From Cohaesibacter celericrescens (GTDB lineage Bacteria; Pseudomonadota; Alphaproteobacteria; Rhizobiales; Cohaesibacteraceae): DNA of 64,000 nucleotides. The stretch spans positions 310,001-374,000 of the forward strand of contig NZ_PKUQ01000001.1 of the NCBI RefSeq assembly GCF_002866925.1, given 5' to 3'. Of the stretch, positions 57,835 to 64,000 are shown piece by piece. A program made the position numbers and the translations under genes. The notes under the pieces are model-generated. The model made no database searches. It saw nothing but the letters and a program-made list of their open reading frames with translations, and had not been told where the DNA came from. Positions within the stretch are counted from its first letter, which is position 1; each line of letters opens with the position of its first letter.

Positions 57835-57948
57835 ATGGCACCATCAGAAATAGATATCGAGCTTCAACCAAAGTTTCAGCCACTGGAACCATACATTGGT
57901 TACCCTTATCAGTAACACATGGTTTGTTTCCTGCCGTGGCAAGCAAAA

Positions 57949-57974
57949 TGCCCTGATCGTGTGCATATCAGGGC
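57949..57974 (-). terminator. terminator after the intradiol dioxygenase gene
   Basis: GCCCTGAT ... ATCAGGGC, an 8-bp perfect stem 8 nt behind the stop on the minus strand, followed there by ATTTTGC. Closes the catabolic operon. Confidence 0.65.
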
Positions 57975-57981
57975 CTGCTAT

Positions 57982-58848
57982 TTAAGCGTGGGATAGAATA
58001 AGGTCGAAATCCACACGGGAATAGGCATCCTTGACGGTTCCGGACAATTCATATCCTTGAGGAAACGTCCCCGCTTCTTGTGGCACATAGGTCATCACCA
58101 GATCATCACGCACCCCGAAAACCGTATCTTCATTAAGATAGGGATCATCATCGGGAAAAACTTCTGTAACCAATGTTTTATAACCCTCCGCAGAGGCAAT
58201 ATAGTGCAGATGCGATGGACGCCAAGGGTGACGGCCTGCCGCCCTCAGGATCTCCCCGACAGGCCCATCGTCAGGTACGGTGTAACTGACGGGCCGGACC
58301 GTGGTGAAAGTATAGCGGCCATTTTCATCGGCAGTCATCAAACCATGAAAAGAATGGATGTCCTGATCTGGATCCTGACTGGAATACAAGCCATTGGGTG
58401 CGGTTTGCCAAATGTCCAGCTTTGCACCGGGAATGGGGTCTCCATCAACACCGCGAATGGTGCCATTAACCAACAAGACCTCGCCTTCGAAGTCGCCTTT
58501 CAAATCCCCACCCAAAGCCAGCTCTGGCGGATTGGAAACGTGGAACGGCCCCAGAACAGAAGATGAGGTAGAGTCTGGCGCTGAATGCATCATATCAACG
58601 AGGGAGGAAAGGCCCAACACATCGGACAGCAAGACAAATTCATTGCGTTCCGGCGTGGTAATTCTACCCGCCCATTCAAGAAATTCCAGACCCTTGCGCC
58701 ACTCATCATGCGTAAGGGAAGTTTCTCGCGCGAAATCGTGAATATGTTGGGCCAATCCCAGCATAAGCTCGCGAACACGCGGATCAGTTTCAGGACCAAA
58801 ATAGGCAGAGAATATCTCTGTGATATTGTCTTTTGTTACTGTGCGCAT
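57982..58848 (-). CDS. intradiol ring-cleavage dioxygenase, hydroxyquinol 1,2-dioxygenase type
   Basis: Non-heme Fe(III) enzyme, 288 residues, expected to open hydroxyquinol (1,2,4-trihydroxybenzene) to maleylacetate. An N-terminal helical dimer domain (about 1-95) precedes the beta-sandwich. Iron ligands by spacing: Y155, Y189, H213 and H215 (HLH). The SSVLGPFH motif at 97-103 is typical of hydroxyquinol enzymes and differs from the usual catechol enzymes. Chloro- or plain catechol cannot be excluded. It is the last gene of a minus-strand unit with the TRAP transporter genes (9-nt gap). Confidence 0.88.
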   Translation of the reverse strand: MRTVTKDNITEIFSAYFGPETDPRVRELMLGLAQHIHDFARETSLTHDEWRKGLEFLEWAGRITTPERNEFVLLSDVLGLSSLVDMMHSAPDSTSSSVLGPFHVSNPPELALGGDLKGDFEGEVLLVNGTIRGVDGDPIPGAKLDIWQTAPNGLYSSQDPDQDIHSFHGLMTADENGRYTFTTVRPVSYTVPDDGPVGEILRAAGRHPWRPSHLHYIASAEGYKTLVTEVFPDDDPYLNEDTVFGVRDDLVMTYVPQEAGTFPQGYELSGTVKDAYSRVDFDLILSHA

Positions 58849-58857
58849 AGCGAATTC

Positions 58858-60165
58858 CTAATTTAAGATAGCAAGGCTCAGGCTTGGAAAAGCAATGAGC
58901 AAGATTTGAATGAAAAGCATCACCCCGGCGAAAGGCAGAGCACCCAGAAACACATCTTTGAGCTGGATTCGGTCATCATTGAGCGTGGCTTTGATGACGA
59001 AACATGAAATACCAAGGGGCGGCGTTAACAGACCAATTTCTGCGCCGACCACAGTCACGATTCCGAACCAGACCAGCGACAGGCCCATCGGCTCGATCAG
59101 GGGCAGAAAGAGCGGCACGACGATAAGAATGATAGACGAGGTATCCAACAGCGTACCCAGAAACAACATCAGCAACACATAGATGAACATAATCTGGAAG
59201 AAGCTGGCCTCTGACGAGCGGAGCATCTCACCCAGTTCGTTTGGCAGACCTGCCAAACCCAGCATACGCGAGTAGATGGAAGCAGCAGTAATGAGAAACA
59301 GAATGGCCGCAGTGATATGCCCGGTTTCCAGCAAAGCTTCCCAAAACGTCCGCAATGTCATGCTCCGGCGCACAAAAGCGATACCCAAGGCAACAAGAGC
59401 CCCTGTTGCACCGGCCTCCACAGGTGTCAACCAACCGGTATAAATCCCCCCCAGAACCACCGCGATCAAACCTGCCGTTGGCCCGAGTTTTGAGAGAATG
59501 TCTCTCCAAGGAAGCATTTCATAGTCGGTCGAGGGACGCCCACCAACAAAGTTGGGAGTGAACCGGCCCATAAACCAGATCGCACAGATATAGGCAGCAG
59601 CCAGCAACAATCCTGGAACGACCCCAGCCAAAAACATATCACCGACGGATTGCTCCGCAACAAACGAATAAATGATCAACATCGCCGACGGTGGGATGAT
59701 CATGCCGAGTACAGAGGAGCCGGCGACCACACCTACGGCAAAGCGCGGGTTATAACCGTAATGCATCATTTGCGGGACGGAAACTTTTGAAAAAACCGAT
59801 GCAGACGCGATCGAGGACCCGGTCACAGCAGCAAACACGGCATTGGCACCGACTGTTGCCATGCCAATACCACCTTTGACGCGCCGAAATCCCGAACTCA
59901 TCACCTCATACACATCATGTCCTAGACCTGCCTTGGAGACAATCAGCCCCATGAAGGTAAAGAGCGGCACGGTTGCAAAAGTATATTCCATCACGCTGTC
60001 ACTGACCGCGATCTTTATCAGATTTATCGCTAGATCATAATTGTCACGCATGAGCCAGATCGAAACGAAACTGACAACCCCCAAGGCAATAGGGATGTAA
60101 ACGCCTAAATAAATCAAAGCCACAATGGCTACGACTGATATCAGGCCAATATCAATAGGACTCAT
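58858..60165 (-). CDS. TRAP transporter large permease subunit, DctM family
   Basis: Membrane subunit that moves the substrate with Na+ through the inner membrane; 435 residues with about 12 segments. GANAVFAAVTGSSIASASVFS, the YNPRFAVGVVAGSSVLGMII stretch, and LDTSSIILIVVPLFLPL are typical DctM sequences. The start overlaps the DctQ stop by 4 nt. The transporter most likely feeds the dioxygenase or hydrolase encoded beside it. Confidence 0.94.
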   Translation of the reverse strand: MSPIDIGLISVVAIVALIYLGVYIPIALGVVSFVSIWLMRDNYDLAINLIKIAVSDSVMEYTFATVPLFTFMGLIVSKAGLGHDVYEVMSSGFRRVKGGIGMATVGANAVFAAVTGSSIASASVFSKVSVPQMMHYGYNPRFAVGVVAGSSVLGMIIPPSAMLIIYSFVAEQSVGDMFLAGVVPGLLLAAAYICAIWFMGRFTPNFVGGRPSTDYEMLPWRDILSKLGPTAGLIAVVLGGIYTGWLTPVEAGATGALVALGIAFVRRSMTLRTFWEALLETGHITAAILFLITAASIYSRMLGLAGLPNELGEMLRSSEASFFQIMFIYVLLMLFLGTLLDTSSIILIVVPLFLPLIEPMGLSLVWFGIVTVVGAEIGLLTPPLGISCFVIKATLNDDRIQLKDVFLGALPFAGVMLFIQILLIAFPSLSLAILN

Positions 60166-60728
60166 TTCACATCCTCATGTTCGGGAGCTTTGATCAATTC
60201 CGGCTGGACCGCTGGCGACAAGACCTTCAATATGAAAATTACGGTACAGAGGCATGCACTGAGGAAAATAACCAGTTTGATCGGCCACCAAGGCGCGGTG
60301 AAGACTCCGGGCACACCAAAATAATCATTTGATTGCCACATATCGTGGAATTCGGGCCAAATGGCGATAGCAATCAAACACATAAAGACAGCTGACACGC
60401 AGTCAATCACATGCCTGACACCAGCAGCCAGGTTCGGGTATCGCTTACTCAGCACAACCAGAAATCCATCGGAGCGGGTCAAGCGATTGACCCGCGCCAC
60501 GTCTGGCAATTGCATAAAAACGATCATGACCATTGAAAACTGGACGATCTCGACAGCGCCAAGAAACGGGGCATTGAAGACGCCCCGCGCCACAACATCA
60601 AAATTAACGATCAACACCAGGATCAAAACGATGAGCGTTCCGATGACATTGGCGATGATGGCAACTTGATTTGCCATTCCAGTGAGCGTTGCCACCAAAG
60701 TTTCAAAGGTTTTCTGCATTTGCTTCAA
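60162..60728 (-). CDS. TRAP transporter small permease subunit, DctQ family
   Basis: 188 residues, four membrane helices, the first at about 18-45 (VAIIANVIGTLIVLILVLIV). Family marks are NFDVVARGVFNAPFLGAVEI and the LTRSDGFLV region. Start ATG at 60728; ATG at 60719 is possible. It lies between the DctP gene (9-nt gap) and DctM (4-nt overlap), the classic P-Q-M order. Confidence 0.93.
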   Translation of the reverse strand: MKQMQKTFETLVATLTGMANQVAIIANVIGTLIVLILVLIVNFDVVARGVFNAPFLGAVEIVQFSMVMIVFMQLPDVARVNRLTRSDGFLVVLSKRYPNLAAGVRHVIDCVSAVFMCLIAIAIWPEFHDMWQSNDYFGVPGVFTAPWWPIKLVIFLSACLCTVIFILKVLSPAVQPELIKAPEHEDVK

Positions 60729-60737
60729 CCTTCAAAC

Positions 60738-61814
60738 TCAGTTGCCAGAAGCCCAATCGCGAACACCGGAGTATCCTGCTGCTTTCAGCTTGTCCAAATA
60801 GGCGCGCAACATATCATCGCCAGCTTCGCCATTTTTATTAAGGGTCGAGGCCCATTCAGCAGCAACATTTGGCATGGCCATAGCCCAAGCTTTACGGTCT
60901 TCTTCGCCCACTTCGACGATTTTACCACCAGCGGCGACATAGGCTTCACGACTGGCCTGCGCCCGTTCCATTGCCAGACCAGACAAATGATCGCGATAAA
61001 GAATAGACACATCCTTCAAAACAGTCTTCACTTCATCTGGAAGTTTTTTCCAATAGTCAGCATTGGCAGTCACTGTTTTGGAGTTAACCGCACCGAGGTC
61101 GGCCTGCAGCATGTAAGGGGCGACTTCAGCAATTTTGAAGGTTTTAGCAGCTTCCGGCCACAGCAGGGCTTGGTCCACCAGACCGGTTTGCAGCATGCTA
61201 TAAAAATCAGTGAGACCACCACGCACGCCCGCCGCGTCCTCGAGACCTTCAAGATAGCGCAAGTTCATTCCAGCGCCGGCGATCTTTGAGCCTTTGAGGT
61301 CAGATGGCGAGGCAACTTCCTTGCTTGAAAAAACCTGATAGGTATCAAGAACAACACCGGTCGCCAGATAGACCTGGTTCTGTTTGGCGAATTCATTTTG
61401 CATGGCAGGGAACTCGCGGGCAATTTCATCAATCGCCTTAGCAACTGCGCGTGCGTCTGTGGTGACAAATGGCGTTACCGCCGCCAAAGCCTGACTGGGC
61501 AATTTGGAAGAATGGAAGATCGTGGTGACGATACCAATATCACCCAGACCAAATTTGATCCCTTCCAAAACACCTTTGGGCTTAACGATTGAGCCGCCAT
61601 AGCTCTCCTGCCACTCCATTTTGTAATTGCCGGTTGCTGCCAGTCTTTTATCAACTTCGGGAATAAAGAAGCCCGTAAACTCTTTCACCCAAAGCGCTCG
61701 CGCCGGATATCCATCGATGACGACTGTCTTGATTGTTTCTGTTGCCAGTGCCGTGCCCGAAAATAGGCTTGCTGCGACCGCAAAAACGGCCAAACCTTTT
61801 GAAAAATTACGCAT
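60738..61814 (-). CDS. TRAP transporter substrate-binding protein, DctP family
   Basis: Periplasmic receptor, 358 residues from ATG at 61814, which follows GGAGGACAAT. A signal peptide MRNFSKGLAVFAVAASLFSG ends near TALATET. The mature part has the DctP fold with YGGSIVKPKGVLEGIKFGLG, the conserved helix-strand DLKGSKIAGAGMNLRYLEGL, and GLVDQALLWPE. The arginine usually binding a carboxylate (here in GMNLRYLE) suggests an organic acid substrate, plausibly an aromatic or dicarboxylic acid of the pathway encoded here. Confidence 0.92.
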   Translation of the reverse strand: MRNFSKGLAVFAVAASLFSGTALATETIKTVVIDGYPARALWVKEFTGFFIPEVDKRLAATGNYKMEWQESYGGSIVKPKGVLEGIKFGLGDIGIVTTIFHSSKLPSQALAAVTPFVTTDARAVAKAIDEIAREFPAMQNEFAKQNQVYLATGVVLDTYQVFSSKEVASPSDLKGSKIAGAGMNLRYLEGLEDAAGVRGGLTDFYSMLQTGLVDQALLWPEAAKTFKIAEVAPYMLQADLGAVNSKTVTANADYWKKLPDEVKTVLKDVSILYRDHLSGLAMERAQASREAYVAAGGKIVEVGEEDRKAWAMAMPNVAAEWASTLNKNGEAGDDMLRAYLDKLKAAGYSGVRDWASGN

Positions 61815-62011
61815 ATTGTCCTCCTCCATTTTCTTTTTCCCTCACCAAACCCAAGCCAGACCCAAAATTATCTAACTGCCTTCAATAAGCTTTGTGAGCT
61901 GGATTACTTTTTTAACTCCTCCGGACACCGCACTATCGGTCCTCCAACCTAGCGCGATGTCTATTCTCTATTCTCTTGCAAGAGACTTCCCTTTGCCACG
62001 AGCCTTAAGTC
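61815..62011. other. 197-nt gap between the nitroreductase and TRAP genes
   Basis: No gene. It is long enough for a separate promoter, so the TRAP-dioxygenase genes and the hydrolase-nitroreductase pair may be two transcripts on the same strand. No clear terminator or operator recognised. Confidence 0.4.
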
Positions 62012-62677
62012 TCAGGCATACGAACAGGCCTGATCGAACGCAAAGCGTGGCAACTTCTGGAACAATGCACTTTCATCGGCATAACCAAGATTGCACAGGA
62101 AGTTCGACTTCAATGTCGTTCCGGCAAAAAATGCTTTATCGACGATCTCGTTTGAAAATCCAGACATAGCGCCAACATCAAGCCCAACCGCTCGTGCCGC
62201 GATCATGAAATAAGCGCCTTGTAAGGTTCCATTGCGAAACGCGGTCACTTCAGAATGCTCAGGCTTGCCTTCAAAATGCGGTCTGCGATCCTCGTGCGGA
62301 AACAGGAACGGCAGTTCCCGCCAGAATTCCAAATCATGGGCAATAATCGCGGTAACCGGAGCCGCCATCATCTTGTCGACATTCTTATCCTTAAGCGACT
62401 TAGCCAACCGCTCCTTTCCTTCACGTGATGTAACAAACACAAAACGTGCTGGGCAAGAATTCATGCTGGTAGGACCACTGGCCGTGATGTCATATATCTT
62501 ATGCAGAAGGTCATCAGAAACAGGACGTTTCTGCCAAGCATAATGCGACCGAGCATCGGTCAAGATCACATCCAAAGACGCCTGATCCAACGATGCTTTA
62601 CGCTCTCTGAGATCACGCACCAGCTGTTGGGCTTGTGCTCGGGCATGCTCAAGTTCGCTGCCTGCCAATCCCGTCAT
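62012..62677 (-). CDS. nitroreductase-family FMN oxidoreductase, RutE/3-hydroxypropionate dehydrogenase-like
   Basis: 221 residues. Closest in pattern to RutE, which reduces malonic semialdehyde: DARSHYAWQKRPVSDDLLHK, SGPTSMNSCPARFVFVTS, APVTAIIAHD and a C-terminal CNLGYAD. It has about 20 extra charged residues at the N-terminus. Start overlaps the stop of the FAH-family gene by 4 nt, so they are coupled. No rut genes are near, and a role in reducing an unsaturated or semialdehyde intermediate of aromatic breakdown is an inference. Confidence 0.82.
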   Translation of the reverse strand: MTGLAGSELEHARAQAQQLVRDLRERKASLDQASLDVILTDARSHYAWQKRPVSDDLLHKIYDITASGPTSMNSCPARFVFVTSREGKERLAKSLKDKNVDKMMAAPVTAIIAHDLEFWRELPFLFPHEDRRPHFEGKPEHSEVTAFRNGTLQGAYFMIAARAVGLDVGAMSGFSNEIVDKAFFAGTTLKSNFLCNLGYADESALFQKLPRFAFDQACSYA

Positions 62678-63555
62678 GATGCTCTCCCATCAGTTGAGAG
62701 ATCCTTCTCATCCACAACTGGGCTGTAGCAAATGCCGATGCCTTCGACTTCAGCCTCAACAACCTCACCGGGGCGCAGCCAACGCGGTGGCTTTTTGGCA
62801 TGGCCAACACCGGGAGGTGTGCCCATCGCAATCAAATCACCCGCGCGCAATGTGGTATATTCAGAAATAGTCGAGATTGTGCGCGCCACAGACCACATCA
62901 TATCTGAGGTACTGGCGCTTTGCAGGATTTCATCTCCCACACGACTTTCGATCTTCAGACCCGTCGCCCCTTCAGGCAATTCATCGGGAGTGACCACAAA
63001 AGGCCCCACCGCACCTGTCTGATCAAAATTCTTTCCCGGTGTCCATTGATGCGTCTTGCGTTGATAATCTCGCACCGAGCCATCATTAAAAACCGTATAA
63101 CCAAAGACATGACCCAACGCTTCTTGTTCGGCAATATGACGCCCGCCCTTACCGACAATGAGCATCAGCTCGACTTCATAATCCAGTTTTTCCGAACAGC
63201 TAGGACGCACCATAGGGGCACCGGCAGGCATCAATGAATCCAACGAACGCATAAACAGAGCAGGATAGTCAGGAACCTCATACCCTCCCTCTTTGATGTG
63301 ATCGATATAGTTAAGGCCGAGACAAATAATTTTGCCTGGATTTGCAACTGGCAATGCCGGCGTAATTTGGCTCACGGCAATTTCTTCGCCCGCAATCCCG
63401 TCAAATGAGAGGCCCGCAAGCAAAGCAGGATTGGCAATCAACTGCATCAGATCTCCACCCACTTCAGGCATCAATCGGGTGAGATTTTTGGCGGCCTCTC
63501 CCTTTACAGCATAGACCGCAGATTTTCCGTCAATGTGACCAACTAATAATTTCAT
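62674..63555 (-). CDS. fumarylacetoacetate hydrolase (FAH) family protein
   Basis: 293 residues from ATG at 63555 (MKLLVGHID) behind ACAGGAT. ATG at 63564 would add three residues. The metal site residues are visible in DYEVELMLIVGKG (two glutamates) and VFNDGSVRDYQ (aspartate). GKNFDQTGAVGPFVV and LIAMGTPPGVG are FAH marks. The family hydrolyses C-C bonds of acylpyruvates or isomerises and decarboxylates ring-cleavage products. The exact substrate is unknown. First gene of the minus-strand catabolic unit. Confidence 0.88.
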   Translation of the reverse strand: MKLLVGHIDGKSAVYAVKGEAAKNLTRLMPEVGGDLMQLIANPALLAGLSFDGIAGEEIAVSQITPALPVANPGKIICLGLNYIDHIKEGGYEVPDYPALFMRSLDSLMPAGAPMVRPSCSEKLDYEVELMLIVGKGGRHIAEQEALGHVFGYTVFNDGSVRDYQRKTHQWTPGKNFDQTGAVGPFVVTPDELPEGATGLKIESRVGDEILQSASTSDMMWSVARTISTISEYTTLRAGDLIAMGTPPGVGHAKKPPRWLRPGEVVEAEVEGIGICYSPVVDEKDLSTDGRAS

Positions 63556-63608
63556 TCTATCCATCCTGTCTTTGTTGGTCGATATTGGCGGGAATTTTTA
63601 CTATTGTC

Positions 63609-63625
63609 AATAATTATCGATTATT
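63609..63625. promoter_or_regulatory. inverted repeat in the divergent promoter of the catabolic cluster
   Basis: AATAAT-tatcg-ATTATT, a perfect 6-bp inverted repeat 54 bp from the FAH-family start and 34 bp from the YciI-like start. AT-rich surroundings suit a shared divergent promoter. No regulator gene is visible in the window. Confidence 0.45.
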
Positions 63626-63658
63626 TTATGATATCATCAAAATAGGAGGTATTTATAG

Positions 63659-64000
63659 ATGCTATGGAATGATTATCGAAATGCAGCAAGAGAACGCGGC
63701 GCCCTCGCACTGGAGCTATATGTCGTGCGCTCCATACCCGGCGATGATCCCCAAGCTGTAAAGGCCAATTTGGCCGATCACTTGGCCTATCAACGCCAGC
63801 TGGAAGAAGCAGGCTTACTGGCCTTTGCCGGACCTTTGTCCGATGAGACAGGCGATCAGATGCAAGGCGAAGGTATGATTGTCTATCGCGCCACGTCGCT
63901 GTTGCATGCCAACCAACTCGCTCAGAGTGATCCGATGCATGTGTCGAACGCCAGACACTATTCCATTCGGAAGTGGTTGATAAATGAAGGGTCGCTGTCC
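63659..64000 (+). CDS. YciI-like protein, 3' end cut by window
   Basis: ATG at 63659 after a perfect AGGAGG; 114 codons open to the window edge. The product has YciI-like marks: LELYVVRSIPGDD, ANLADHLAYQRQLEEAGLL, AFAGPLSDETGD, then DPMHVSNARHYSIRKW. The paired histidines of the LADHLAY and DPMHV regions correspond to the usual active-site positions of the family. Members include muconolactone dehalogenase-like enzymes. It diverges from the FAH-family gene and likely belongs to the same pathway. Confidence 0.8.
   Translation, partial: MLWNDYRNAARERGALALELYVVRSIPGDDPQAVKANLADHLAYQRQLEEAGLLAFAGPLSDETGDQMQGEGMIVYRATSLLHANQLAQSDPMHVSNARHYSIRKWLINEGSLS

Larger units (their letters stand above)
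57457..57981. other. 525-nt gene-poor stretch with a hexamer repeat
   Basis: No gene seen on either strand. It contains four tandem CCCATA units at 57811-57834 and, at its right end, the hairpin behind the dioxygenase gene. Composition is AT-richer than the neighbours, which may mean decayed sequence. Confidence 0.5.

Overview
The window looks like one chromosomal segment of an alphaproteobacterium, most likely a marine or rhizobium-like member of the Hyphomicrobiales. A Cohaesibacter-like genus is possible, but this is an inference. The evidence is: a complete division and cell-wall (dcw) cluster running from mraZ through ftsZ into lpxC, bamD, recN and ligA; a long-linker FtsZ; a GapR (DUF2312) gene; a cysteine-free L36; a meso-DAP-type MurE; and a class A RNase P RNA. 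Gene order is dense, base composition is near balanced, and I see no insertion sequence, phage, CRISPR array, tRNA or rRNA.

Layout. 1-7400: 5'-complete part of a D-lactate dehydrogenase-type flavoprotein, a ClC chloride transporter or channel, a UvrD/PcrA helicase with a long inverted repeat in its leader, prmA, and two small related proteins. 7736-9556: Xaa-Pro aminopeptidase. 9583-35415: the dcw region on the minus strand, read mraZ-rsmH-ftsL-ftsI-murE-murF-mraY-murD-ftsW-murG-murC-murB, a terminator, then ddl-ftsQ-ftsA-ftsZ, a terminator, lpxC, bamD, recN, ligA. A six-copy 10-bp-period TGGRN array upstream of mraZ fits a MraZ operator. 35835-36219: rnpB, apparently starting from a promoter that overlaps the stop codon of a MocR/PdxR-type regulator gene.

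36251-45000: MocR regulator divergent from a pyridoxamine-oxidase-like protein with a palindrome between them, a MATE exporter overlapping a small glyoxalase-related protein, an AmpD-like amidase, a TerB-DnaJ protein, an extensin-like lipoprotein, an amidase-signature enzyme and a 25-residue membrane peptide. 45083-50860: an ArsR-methyltransferase (SahR-like) regulator, metF and metH in one direction, with a perfect palindrome ahead of the regulator. 51008-54442: gapR, DUF1244, a DUF1036 secreted protein, pyruvate kinase and rpmJ, an arrangement I associate with rhizobia.

54987-64000 is more accessory in character: a Dcu-type C4-dicarboxylate carrier, an unrecognised 104-residue protein, a small gene that appears to be frameshifted, a gene-poor stretch, and an aromatic-catabolism cluster. 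That cluster holds a hydroxyquinol-type intradiol dioxygenase, a three-part TRAP transporter, a RutE-like nitroreductase and an FAH-family hydrolase, with a YciI-like gene diverging and cut by the window end. I found no wholly new system. The points most worth checking are the MraZ-type array, the frameshifted small gene, the uvrD leader structure, the paired small proteins and the unusual composition of the catabolic cluster.
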